A DNA stretch of 64,000 nt. Source: Selaginella moellendorffii. Its lineage: Eukaryota; Streptophyta; Lycopodiopsida; Selaginellales; Selaginellaceae. The stretch spans positions 566,966-630,965 of the forward strand of contig NW_003314339.1 in the NCBI RefSeq assembly GCF_000143415.4, in the 5' to 3' direction. A model generated the notes under the pieces. It was not told the origin of the DNA. It saw only the letters and a list, made by a program, of their open reading frames with translations, and made no database searches. Below are positions 32,630 to 43,547 of this stretch, in pieces. Position numbers and translations under genes: made by a program. Position 1 is the first letter of the stretch. Every line of letters starts with the position of its first letter.

Positions 32630-33099
32630 GGGTCCATCTCGGACTCCATCTCGGACTCCATTTCGGGTCCATCTCGGGTTCACCTCGGACTCCATCTCGG
32701 ACTCCATCTCGGGTCCATCTCGGGTCCACCTCGGACTCCAACTCGAGTCCATCTCGGACTCCACTTCGGACTCCAACTCGAGTCCATCTCGGACACTTCC
32801 ACGTGTCATGTGTTGGTCCTTTTGGGTCCCTTTTTGGAGCCTCGCTTTTTGCTCGCTTCGTGCTCGTTCCTCGAACACTTCGTTGGGAGTTCCACTCCCG
32901 CTCTTGACTTTTCAAGTCGGAGCTTTTGGTCCAAACGTGTTACGCTCGTTTGGCTCTCGCTTCAGCCACTACCACGTGGCACCCTTTCCGGCTCCACTTT
33001 GGGGCCTAGGGATTTTGTGTCTCACAGGGCCCTTGCAATTTCATGGCTAGCGTATTGTCATGTATGTTTTTACTTGCCTGCAGCTGTGTGTATATCAAG

Positions 33100-33121
33100 A
33101 TGGCATGAGGCCTCATGCCAT
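33100..33121. repeat. 22-bp palindrome copy at the base of the hairpin
   Basis: ATGGCATG and CATGCCAT arms around AGGCCT, directly left of the 150-bp hairpin. A degenerate copy lies directly right of it (33270-33292). Confidence 0.85.
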
Positions 33122-33270
33122 CTTTGGCCCCTGCTAGCCTATTGCCATATTCCTTTTCCCTTGCTGCAACTGTATATATTTTTGTATGGGTGACTAGTCA
33201 CGCACACAAAAATATATACAGTTGCAGCAAGGCAAAAGGAATATAGCAACAGGCTAGTAGGGGCCAAAGA
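33121..33270. repeat. 150-bp hairpin (foldback) in the G2 leader region
   Basis: Arms of 65 bp (33121-33185 and 33206-33270) pair with about four mismatches around a 20-base loop that itself contains the palindrome GTGACTAGTCAC. Palindrome copies flank both sides. The paralogous D1 segment lacks it. It could be a MITE, a foldback element or an RNA hairpin precursor; the sequence alone does not decide. Confidence 0.85.
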
Positions 33271-33443
33271 TAGCGTGAGGGCTCATGCCAATTTTGTGAA
33301 TGCGAAATTTCACGTGGGTGTCAATAGCATGTTTGAATAATGGTATGTCGCCTCATGCTATTGAGGTTGTTTGGTATGTTATGATTTAGGCCATTCTCCA
33401 ATCATTTTTTGTATGGTCTTAACTTCTTTTTTGCACTTTCAGA

Positions 33444-36400
33444 ATGGCCTTCAGGGTTGGGGAAAAGGTTTACATTTTGAATGGTGGGAAGAGAGTTGCA
33501 AAAGGGACCCTTGTGTCTATGGATCGGAACTTTGTTATACACTGTCAAAGGCTTGGGGAAGGCAATGCTGCTGTATTAGTAGAGACTGTCTTCGATGGGA
33601 ATGTGGTCGCTATTGAACGAGGAGAGATGGTCGTCGGGGTAAATGTTGTTGTTGCCTTGAAAAATCTTCAGAAGAAAGCAGATGTTAGGGACAGCGCAAG
33701 TGCGACGCATGTTCCCTCCGTGGATCTTAAGAACCGTGCTACATGGATTCAGGCAAAGGTGTTTCTAAACAACCCCGAGGGGGAGGTGGTAGCTGAGGGC
33801 TTAGCCACAGTTGTCGATCCAAGAGATGCGGTTGCTAATCAAGAATTGGGCTGGGATGATATTGGAGTTGCGATTTTAGAGGTTGTTGACACAGAAGAAA
33901 ACAGTCTGACTATTGGAAGCATTGTGCGGTGGAAATTGAGGCACTTAGTGTTTGAGAATGTGAAGGATTCACAATCAAACACCACTACAACTGATGACAA
34001 AACATCTCTTCATGGGAAAAGAAAGTACACCTTCCTAAAGCGCAGCCAAAGGGATCTAAGCAACGAACCGAAAAGGCAGAAAATGGCGATAGAGGTTCGA
34101 ATGGTCTCGACAGTTGCTTGTTGCAAGAGGAGGTGCTGTCAACATGCTGATTGGGATGCTATTGAAGAGGAGAGAGCAAGATACAAGACATTGTCCTGGA
34201 AGGCAGCTTGCAATTTTGTGTATGAGGCATTACGGTCATCTGTTGATGCTTCAGAACATCAGGTGGGGGGCATGGTCTTCCAGAGGGGTTTGGTCTGCAT
34301 GAAGGCATGGAAAATCATTTATGGAGTCCCTCGAACCACATTCTACAGAATCAAAACTGAGTTCGAGGAACAAAGGGTTCAACAGGCAGTCCATGGGAAC
34401 AACGGTACTCACAAAACCAAGGGTCATGTTGTATATGGAGAGGCAATCTTCAAGAAGTTTGTCGAGACATGTAGCGAGCAGCAACCACATAAAACCCACC
34501 TCTTGGAAGATGGAACTCGAGACACCCAACGAGTTCTCCCTTCCATGTATACCAAGGGGGCCATATTGGAAGATGTGAATTGGGAACTCCAGAGTAATGG
34601 CTACAGGAAGCTGAGCCAATCTAGATTTAGTAGATTGTGGAGCAACAGGTTCAGGGATGTGAGTATACGAAAGTACTCCAGCTTTTCAAAGTGTGACGAG
34701 TGCACTGCTATCAAAATGGCTTTGTCGAAGAATTCTTGCATCGCTCAAGAGCGAGAGACGTTGGTTAGAAGGCGGCTCGACCACAACATCGAGCAGAGAA
34801 GCTGCAGGACTGCATATTATCATAACAGGATTCTCTCCATGGAGAGACCTGACTCTTACCTCTGCATCATCCACGACAAAATGGACCAGAAAAAGACGTG
34901 CTTACCTCGACTCAATCCTGCCCCCAAGGCAATCTCTTCATCCATGCAACTGCCTGTGTCTCTGTTTGGCATAATCGCTCATGGGCATGGTGCCCAGAAC
35001 TATGGGAACTTCTTTGTACCTCTATGGGGTGGCGGGGGTGCAAACATGATGATTGCGTCCCTAGCAAAACACTTAAGGTCTCTACAAAGTGCGCAGACTG
35101 AGCTGAACGGCCAACCCTTGCATAAGGCCCTTGTCGATCGAACCCCATACAGGGTTCAGCTGAAGGAGGAGCAAAGGCTTGCAATATCGTGTGGGGCCCC
35201 ATGCCATCCCAGTGAATATGTTGGCCGTCAGATTGTAGGGTTATCACGTGAGGCCTCATGCCATTCCGACGAGGCTGGTCGCCCGGTGAATGCACAGCCT
35301 CATCCAAACGAAGCAGAATCTCAAGGAAGTTCTTGCGGCCGATGTGGCCTTCCACCCCATCTTCTGCTCCAAACAGACAATGCTGGCAGTGAGAACAAAA
35401 ACATGTACGTCTTCGCGTACTTGGCGATGCTTGTTGCCAAAGGCATATTTGAAACGGTTACACTTGGCTTTCTCATGGTTGGGCACACTCATGAAGACGT
35501 CGATGCCATGTTCAGTCACCTGGCAGAGTCCCTCCGGCGATCCAATGTCCTCACCCTCCCACAACTCTACGATGAATTCCAAAATTGCATCAAAGGCACT
35601 GTTGAAGCTGCACTTGTGACAGAGGTTCCAGACTTTAAGGGGTTTGTAAGAGGCTACATCAGGGACGGATCCGAAACGCTGATTGGCCACTCCAAGCCTC
35701 TTCAGTTTCATTTCAGCATGCGTGACGGTGCTCCAATGATGAGGTACAAGATGAGAGAATGGGACACAATGTGGTTGCTAGTGGACGGCATTGAACTCTT
35801 CAAGAGAGATCCCATAACTGGGGAACCTATGATTCCTCAGGGTTCCCCACGGCCGATGCACCCGGATGGACTCAAAGACCAGGAAAGTATAGTGGCCGGG
35901 ATTAGACAGCATATTGCCTTCTGGAAGAGGGGGTTGGTGTTTGGTGGAGAATCCTATTTTCAGAGGTGCAAGCCTTTGCTCGAATACTGGGAGAAGATTA
36001 TATCTGCTATCCAAAATGGGCCGGTTGTATATGAAGAATTGGAAGAGTCCTTTTGGCCAGAACCCAGAGCACTAGATAGTAGCGGAACAATGTCCTCTGG
36101 AAATGCAGTGATAGATAACGATGTTGAGGATCACTATTGTGGGCCGAGGAACAAGAAGCCGGATTCAGCATTCAATCCAGTACAGGTCTGCAAAGGAATG
36201 GTCGTGCTTGTCAGACCCAGTAATAAAAAACAAATGATATGGGTGGGGTGTTGCATCACTGATGCAGAGGAGGACGTGGAAACTAACTCCTTCAATGTAA
36301 CTGTGGAGTGGTTCAAGCCAAGTTCCGGATATACGAAGGATTGCCTAGAAAAGAGATGGGTGCTGAATCCAAGGGATCCCAGCATGAGCATATCGGTGGA

Positions 36401-36574
36401 TAATGTTGTGCATGGTTGGATGTGGAAGCAGAGTGCCACCATCACCTTGCCAGACCATGCAAGAGATGCAGCAAGAGCATTCATAACCCGGGTTCAAGGT
36501 GAGATTCATTAATATTCCTTTAATGTATTTTATTTCAAGGTGAACAATCCGAATCTGAATCAGAGGAGGCGTGA
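33444..36574 (+). CDS. G2: DUF7869-like, putative RNase H-fold transposase-like protein
   Basis: The open frame is 1022 codons (stop 36510-36512). A 41-nt GT-AG intron (36499-36539) would replace the last four residues by a short Glu/Ser-rich tail ending at TGA 36572-36574. The start follows a pyrimidine-rich CTTTCAG, so a 5' leader intron is likely. The first 80 residues (VAKGTLVSMD ... LGEGNAAVLVETVF) resemble the small domain found next to plant CACTA-type transposase genes. A Cys-rich patch (CCKRRCC) sits near 224, a KCDEC motif near 415, IIHDKMDQ near 475, LQTDNAGSENKN near 642 and VGHTHEDVDAMF near 678. This D ... D ... HED order matches the DUF7869 family of early land plants, algae and animals and would suit a DDE-type RNase H fold. 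Palindrome copies at 35186-35207 and 35243-35264 are read in frame in a loop between the first and second Asp. No stop or frameshift is visible. Confidence 0.7.
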
Positions 36575-36595
36575 TGGCATGTGGCCTTACGCCAT
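36574..36595. repeat. 22-bp palindrome copy overlapping the alternative G2 stop
   Basis: ATGGCATG and ACGCCAT arms; its first base is the last base of the TGA that ends spliced G2. Confidence 0.8.
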
Positions 36596-36719
36596 TCCTA
36601 GGTGAGATGATACAAATAACAAGTATAAATTCTTAGTTGTTCTAGCATATCTTACTTAAAGTTCAAGGTGAACAAGCCGAATATGAATTCATCGGATTGT
36701 TATAACAAATTGCAAGGTG

Positions 36720-36741
36720 ATGGCATGAGGCGATACGCCAT
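36720..36741. repeat. 22-bp palindrome copy
   Basis: ATGGCATG and ACGCCAT arms downstream of G2. Confidence 0.8.
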
Positions 36742-37214
36742 TTGAGAGTGGTAGCCATTCCTATATGAGGTGAGTGAAATATTTATTAGAAATACCTCAT
36801 TCAATTGTGCACTTTTAAGTCTTGGTCCACTCAGTACTATTTGCATGTTTCTATTTTAATTCTTTCTCTAAAATGTTATTTAGCATGTGGCTTCATGCCA
36901 TTGCTCTCCACAATCATGCATTGAATTTTTCTATCCTTGCATAATACTTCTCCATATATATAGCATGTGCGCACATGTGATATGGTTCATTAGGCCTGAT
37001 ATAGTGTGTGAGGTAAAACAAAGATGATGTCACATATGCATTTACCAATCACATGTGCATAAATCTAATAATATGGCGTGTGGCCCATATTAATGGCACA
37101 TAAACCCATATTGTGGGCTTACGTGCTTTATGTACCATCATTCCCTTGCAGCGTGTGTGTTGGTTTCCTTTTATAACACAACGAACTCCATATTTTAGGG
37201 TGAAGAGCGTTCTC

Positions 37215-37472
37215 ATGGCAAGCACAAAATCTGTAAGTGAGGCAGAAAAGGAGACGGAGAAGGAGATAGGTGAAGATGTAGAATATATAAGTCTTCCAAA
37301 CTCCCTGTACTATACTCCAGGTGATCATTTTTTAGAACAAACGGCAACATTAACAACTATCGAGAACGCCCCAGTAACGTCAGAGACAACAATCCAAAGC
37401 AAAACAATTGACCCAAAGAAGGATGATAGTACCGCTGAGAGTACCAAAAAGGAGGTGTCCACTAGCGCTTAG
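37215..37472 (+). CDS. Small charged hypothetical protein
   Basis: 85 codons, rich in Glu, Lys, Thr and Ser, with a central LPNSLYYTPGDHF segment and no recognised domain. It lies between palindrome copies 0.7 kb downstream of G2 and may be a separate small gene or a last exon of a longer transcript. Codon-level evidence is weak. Confidence 0.3.
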   Translation: MASTKSVSEAEKETEKEIGEDVEYISLPNSLYYTPGDHFLEQTATLTTIENAPVTSETTIQSKTIDPKKDDSTAESTKKEVSTSA

Positions 37473-37479
37473 GCTTATA

Positions 37480-37501
37480 ATGGCGTGTGCCCTCATGCCA
37501 T
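37480..37501. repeat. 22-bp palindrome copy
   Basis: ATGGCGTG and CATGCCAT arms with a TGCCCT core, just after the small open frame. Confidence 0.8.
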
Positions 37502-38254
37502 TTACTTGATCACCAAATACCTTTTTCCCTTTGCACTAGTATATCTTAATACCGGTCTGAGAAATAGAATGGCATGTGCCCTCAAGCCTTTTACTAAATC
37601 ATCTTTGAAAGAAATGCAAGCCTCTATGTCGTAAAAAAAAGGTACTATAGAAATTCCTTAATAATATGAATGTTATTTAGTTTCATGAAAATACACTAAG
37701 GGTCAAATGAGTTAAATGACTTCTCCAGACTAGCAATGCCTCTTGCTACACCTTCACAATTAGATTCGTTAGAAAAAGATAACATTGAATAATATCTAAA
37801 TGTTCTCACCATTAAGTTATATGTCTGGCTAATAGGAATGATGTTCATCTTGGAAAGCTCACCACACGCTCAATGAACAAACAAATAGTGTGTGCGCGCA
37901 TGCCATCGCTCTTCTTTAGCTTCAGATTCGGCTTGTTCACCTTGACAATGAGATTTATTATACAACCAGATGGACTCAGTCTGGACACAAAGTCACCGCA
38001 CTAGTCATTATGCCCCAGATATGTCTAGCCCCTGGACAAAAAATATATAATTTCACGTCATTTTCAAATACTTGAAAATTTGTACCTAGTCCCATTTTAC
38101 TGAATAAATTCCACTTTAACGAAATAGAGATTATAGGAATTCTATCCTCATGCTCGTTCGATCTAAGTACAGTCGAAATGCTCAATTAAGTCCACTAGCA
38201 CAAGAGGGACTGATAAAGGATCCAACAATATTGACATTTTGCTGTCTTGGTAGT

Positions 38255-39805
38255 TTTAAGAGACTAATTTTTCCATTTTACTTTAGTCACTTAACCACAC
38301 CTCCGACCACTTGGAGGAGTCTCATTCACAACCTCCATAAGTTCCAGTTAGGACTTGGGGCTTGCTAGCCCCGAGAATGGCATCCATGCCACTCAACCTT
38401 TGCACTTGGTCTAAGTGCTCCACGTGTTCGATCCCATGACCGACACCCCAAGGTACCACCGACATATCGGCCCGTTACGCTAAGGCCATGAACATTCACC
38501 TTAGTCACACCGGTGATCTAATGCCACCTGCATCATAGTCCCATCTCTCAAAGACTGGGCCATTTGTCCATGAGTGGTCATCCCAAGTCCACTCCATAGC
38601 ATCCTCAGGATGCCTGCAGACATGGGGAATAACCTTCCCCAATGTCTCCTTTCCGGTCCCCGCCAAGTCCCTTCCTGTCCATGGCCGTGTTCACCAACAC
38701 TACCATTGGATCAAGGCCCATAGGCCCGACCACTAAGTCCAACTGTCCTTTAGGACTTCCTTACTGTGTGACTGTGTCCCTTGTCACCACACTAGAGGGC
38801 TACTCCTCTTCCTTTCCACAGTCTGGGACTTTGGGCCAACATTTCGGAACACCATGGCCTTACGTAAGCCTCATGGGTACTCTCCCCATACCTCATGCCT
38901 TTTGGTGCTCTAGCCATGGGCTTAGAGCGAGGTTCCGTTGAGTCACACTAGGTATCCAAGTAGGTAGTGCCACCCACACTTGGACTGGGAGCATCGGCCA
39001 GTCGATCTCCCGGGGGAACTAGAGCCAGCTCTTGAACACTTCACCAAGCTACCCCGCTTGTCGGTCCGTGTTCACTCTAGTCTTGGACTTCCCAGTGGGC
39101 AGCTCATCACCCAACATTGGGTCCGGCCTTCCTGGGCCAAACTGACCTTTCCTGGCCAAACTGGCTCCATTGCAGTCCTCCCCCTTACTATACTTTTGGA
39201 GCTCACCAAACCCCCCAGGGTCTGGGAGACGAACGCTTTGGGCTTTCACCCTCTCAAACTCGAACTCGGACTCGGACTCGGACTTGGACTCGGACTCGGA
39301 CTTGGGCCCGGACTCAGACTCGGACTCGGTCTCGGTCTTGGTCCCGATCTCGGTCTCGGTCTCGGTCCCGGTCTCGGTCCCGGTCCCAGTCTCGGTCCCG
39401 GTCTCGGTCTCGACTTCGGACTCCATCTTGGGTCCATCTCGGACTCCATTTCGGACTCCATCTCAGGTCTATCTCGGGTCCATCTCGGACTCCATCTCGG
39501 ACTCCATCTCGGGTCCAGCTCGGACTCCATCTCGAACTCCACCTCGGACTCCATCTCAGACTCCATCTCAGACACTTCCACGTGTCATGTGTTGGTCCTT
39601 TTGGGTCCCTTTTTGGAGCCTCGCTTATTGGTCGGTTCGTGCTCATTTCTCGAGCACTTTGTTGGGAGTTCCACTCCCACTCTCGACCTTTTCAAGTCGA
39701 AGCTTTTAGTCCAAACGTGTTACGCTTGTTTGGCTTTCGCTTCGGCCACTACCATGTGGCACCCTTTCGGCTCCACTTTGGAGCCTAGGGATTTTGTGTC
39801 TCACA
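38255..39805 (-). mobile_element. Family A solo LTR (copy A7)
   Basis: 1551 bp, the shortest well-kept copy because its central array has fewer units. The terminal base next to the left flank is mutated (TTTAAG). The flanks GTAGT (38250-38254) and GCAGT (39806-39810) form a target duplication with one C-to-T change. It is the right neighbour of the palindrome-bearing region. Confidence 0.88.
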
Positions 39806-39888
39806 GCAGTAAGGAAAAAATATTTGAAAGCTGACAAGTAACTTTCAATACCTGTAATCATATTCGCAACACTCTAAAACTATATCTA

Positions 39889-40450
39889 TCCTCATTGTCT
39901 CATTAATAGTCTAAAACCACATATACTATAGTCTTGTCTTTTCAAGATTAAACCATCCATTCACGAGTGGTTATCTTATGACCACACTTTAGCATCTTTA
40001 GAATGTCCTAAAACATAGAAAAATACCATCTTTTAATATCCTTTTTTAGAACACTATGGCCCAATATAAACCTTATAAATACTTTCCCCACCTTTTGCCA
40101 CTAGGGTGGCTAGTCCCTCTTTTGTACACATTAGTGCTTGCCAGAACTACCACTAGGTTAGGGCTTGAAAACCTATCCACTAAATTTCACTAACCTCTGG
40201 GACTTCCTTGATTATTAAGCAAAAGGACCATTCTTCTTTCTTTCCATAAACAAGGACTTTAGAATGACATTTCGAACTTTGTAGCTAGAGCAAAGTTCCA
40301 TAAGTTATGCAAGATATTCAAATAAGTAATACCACCCACATTTGGATTAGGAGCATAAACTACTTAATCTCCTGAAAGAGCTAAAGTTGATTCTTAAACA
40401 CTTCATTAAGTCACCCCACTTGTCCATCTATATATTTAGACTTTATAGTT
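39889..40450 (-). repeat. Decayed family A LTR relic
   Basis: The order of recognisable blocks (accession of the CACGAGTGG, ACCACCCACATTTGGATTAGGAGCAT and CACTTCATTAAGTCACCCC segments) follows the left half of a family A LTR but with many transitions and no terminal sequences. The same relic type appears at 60671-61464 and 62406-62520. Confidence 0.6.
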
Positions 40451-41060
40451 GCCGTTAAATCAATAGTTCTAATGAAGATTGGATCCACCCATCAATAATG
40501 TCTTTCAAAGAAGAAGAAGAAATCTAATTTACTCTAGGTTTGGGTCCATGTTAATCTCATGATTTGATGTAATATGGGAATGAGTCCATGTTGATCTTGA
40601 GATTAGGCTGTATAACTGGTATACTGGTTATATATGAGTCCTTATATAATCTTGAGCTTAGGTTGTATAACTTCCCATATCAGGACAATTACAAGGAGTA
40701 TGTTTAGAGAGTGGGGCAAATTGTGGCCTGGATCACCAAATGTCAATCTTAATTTGTAATGTAGAGTTGATATCAAATATAAATTTTATATATCCGAAAA
40801 CCTTTAATCAATTGAAAAGGAAAGTTTTTCATAGGTTTTTTTTCCTTTATATTTGAATCCTAATAGATCATTTATTAAGTCATTTTCTTTGGTTGCTTAT
40901 AAATCATTTTAAAAAATATCACTTTGTTATCAAACAAATAATTTTAATAGAGATTGGAACCACTCATTAATAATGTCTTTTTTAAAAAAGAAGAAATCAA
41001 AGCATGGGTCCATATTAACCTTGTAATCTTATTTAATATGGGCTTGGGTCCATATTAATC
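40451..41060. repeat. Dispersed repeat R1, matches 63361-64000
   Basis: Contains two units around ATTGGAnnCACCCATCAATAATGTC and the block GGAGAGTGGGG ... TATATATCCGAAAACCTTT that recurs at the right edge of the window. No coding capacity seen; the family is unassigned. Confidence 0.65.
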
Positions 41061-42277
41061 CTGAATAATTATCTATGTGGCTAGGTCCACCATGGATTTT
41101 CAAATGATATTTTAAAATATACTACCACTCACATATGCTATATGTGAGTGGTTCAGAGTTACTTTGTAGAAAAAGAAAAGGAGAAAGAAGAAATATGTAT
41201 AAATCTAATCTTCATCCCAAGAAAATGAAAAAGGGCAAAATAAGCTATGGCAAGATATATGGTTCTAACAGGTGATGACATGGATCTATGAAGCAATCTT
41301 GGGCTCTAGCAATGAATTCCCACCAATGTGGCCAGGTATATGTTAGCTTGTGTGATTGTGTGTTACACAGCATAAGCATAGGAGGCAAGCGTAAAGTCTG
41401 TGTTCCACCTGAGCTTGGTTTTGGAAAGAACCCAGGAATGTGCTGGAGTGGTGAGTAACTATCAATAAACAAGGGCTTTGTTTGATCAAAGTGGAATTTA
41501 CAGGACCATACATTGTACCAGCTAATTCTGTGCTCTTGTATGATTTAGAGTATTTGGGCTTGTGGAAATTTGATGATGACACTTGCCCATTCCATTTGTT
41601 TACATAAAAATACAGAAAAGTCTAAGTTCTACATCAAAGAATGTTATATATTAAATACATATTCTTATTAAATAGATATCACAATCAATCCCAGGAACCC
41701 TAAACCAGCATCAATGTTGGGCTATTATGGTTTTCCCCAATAGTTTTTCTATATCATTTATCTTAAATAAATTCAAACAAGAATTATATTTATATTTTCT
41801 ATATTTTAACATGAACATTGCTAATATTAGCCTTTTATAATGTTTACCCATATTTTTTAGAAAATAAAATCTTATGTATTTATAGTATAAATTTAATAAG
41901 TTTATATAAAGAATGCCTAAAGGAGTTTACTCTAAGTTTATCTTTTCAAAAACTAAAATTTAATAACTTTCAAAAAGTTATTTAGAAAATTAAAATTCTA
42001 TCAATTGTATATTTATATCTATACTTAAAAATTGAATATATATCTTAAAGTTAAAAATACAATAAGGTTCTTTTATCAGTTATCTCACTCAAACTAAAAT
42101 ATTATTCTTTAGATCAATTTTACCAATTTTAATAAAGAAAATTAATTTTATAAATATTTTAATATTATATTTCATTTCATTTATTGCATTACATATTTTT
42201 ATTGAAGTTGTATATTTAACTAAACATTTAAATTATAATTAAAGATTATTTTTAATTAACTTATCTTAATTTATCTT
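41061..42277. other. AT-rich stretch without recognised genes
   Basis: Short open frames near 41245-41582 have no recognisable motif. From 41700 on the sequence is strongly AT-rich. Confidence 0.5.
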
Positions 42278-42452
42278 TGTGAGGGCCAAGTGTACAGCTA
42301 CGATGTCGTATACTAATATTAGCGTAGTGGGATTTTGGTAGTCGTCAGATTGGTTTCAATCCAGACCATTCGCTCCTGTATATAAGCTAGGGTTTTTGGG
42401 CTAATTGATATGCACATTTTTGTATTCCCTTTCCATATTCCATGCACTCACA
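42278..42452 (+). repeat. C1 5' LTR
   Basis: TGTGAGGGCC...CACTCACA, followed by TTGGTGGAGG. The 3' copy starts TATGAGGGCC, a G-to-A change. Confidence 0.85.
42379..42385 (+). promoter_or_regulatory. TATA box in the C1 LTR
   Basis: TATATAA in CTCCTGTATATAAGC, repeated at 47224-47230 in the 3' LTR and kept in C2 at about 47442. The position inside the LTR suits a polymerase II start for the element RNA. Confidence 0.6.
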
Positions 42453-42692
42453 TTGGTGGAGGTGAGGGGTTCCTTTGATTGTCCCCGAGGAGTGCTTGAA
42501 TTTTGGATTTCGGTTTAGATCTAGTTTTTGCATTGTCTAGATCTAGCTTTTTCCATTTCCTTTCTTTTGTTCTTTCCTTTCAGGATTTTAGTTTAGATTT
42601 AGCTTTTTGCATTTTGCATTGTCTAGATCTACCATTTCTTTCCAGCTTTTTGTCATTTCTCTTCTTTTGCTCTTTCTTTTTCATTCATCTTC

Positions 42693-43547
42693 ATGGCCGA
42701 TCAGCAATCTCCTCCTTTGACTCTAGAGCAACAGTTGGTTCAATTGCTTGATGCTATGTGCTTGCAATTAAACAACCAAACTCAATTGATGGCGGCATTC
42801 ACGGTATGTGGTCCAACTCCTCCTACTCCTGGTGCCAATCCTCGCGTTCAGCTGGAGTTCTTTCGTGGGAATCCTGGGGATGATGTGTACCATTGGTTCG
42901 ATTACTTCACGGTGATTGCCACATATCATTCTTGGGATGATGCTCGACGTTTGCGTGAGTTTCCCACGTGTCTCCAAGGGACGGCATTGCAGTGGTACAA
43001 TGGATTGAGTGCGGCCACTCGTGGGGATTGGAGTGTTCTTCTGGACATCTTCAAACGCGCTTTCGGACATGCCGACAATTGTGACGATGCCTTCCAACAA
43101 TTGCATTGTCTTCGCCAAGGGCCATCTAAGTCAGTGATGCAATTTGGCGTTCGTTTCCGAAGTCTTTTGCTTCGTGTGGAGCCCAATATGTCGGAGTAGA
43201 TCAAGCTAGGAATGTTGTGGCCAGCACTTCGTCAAGATCTTGTCGGCCTTGTGCATGCACTTGCTCCTGCCACCCTTGACGATGCTCTTCGCTTGGCACA
43301 ACGTTATGAGACGTCGCCTCTTCCACTTCTCGCTGCACGACCTTCAGCTCCACTTCCTATGAGTGATGGTCCTGTTCCAATGGAGGTTGATGCTGCTGCT
43401 ACTCGAGTCCACGGACAAGGGCGAAGACGTGGTCGTGGCCGTGATGTTCATTGCTGGGCATGTGATGAAGTTGGTCATACTTATTGGTGTTGTCGAGGCT
43501 TTCCAGATTGGCGACCTCCATTTCCTGGATGGAGACCTTGGCGTTAG
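42693..43547 (+). pseudogene. C1 gag with one in-frame UAG
   Basis: The frame runs through a single UAG at 43197-43199; the sister copy C2 has UGG (Trp) at the matching place (near 48118), so this is a G-to-A change in C1. The Gag core (about residues 45-165, FFRGNPGDDVYHWFDYF) is followed near 43450 by a CCHC knuckle, CWACDEVGHTYWCC. It ends at UAG 43545-43547, and the polymerase frame overlaps in the -1 phase from 43484, a common arrangement for frameshift expression. Confidence 0.8.

Larger units (their letters stand above)
23824..33026 (-). mobile_element. Family A solo LTR (copy A6) split by the family B element
   Basis: The LTR consists of 23824-25098 and 32635-33026 (about 1667 bp once the nested element is removed). 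It is flanked by GGGCC at 23819-23823 and 33027-33031. The paralogous position near 9410 shows an undisturbed TTGGGCCCTTGC. It lies in the G2 upstream region and therefore enlarged the G1-G2 spacer. Confidence 0.93.
36575..38254 (+). other. 3' flank of G2 with palindromes
   Basis: AT-rich sequence with more palindrome copies: 36720-36741, 36880-36901, 37073-37089 (partial), 37480-37501 and 37569-37590. The motif TTCAAGGTGAACAA(T/G)CCGAAT occurs twice (about 36533-36555 and 36662-36684), a local duplication of the G2 last-exon start. CACTTTAACGAAATAGAG near 38115-38132 is the inverse of a block at 11869-11886. Confidence 0.6.

Noticed and set aside
14108-38254. Giant-virus (NCLDV) insertion as the source of G1 and G2
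   Set aside because: Such footprints have been reported from early land plants, but none of the core viral genes is visible here and G1 has many host-type introns. It remains testable by phylogeny.
41245-41582. Minus-strand open frames of 75-79 codons
   Set aside because: No motif, no splice-consistent neighbours, and located in AT-rich repeat sequence.
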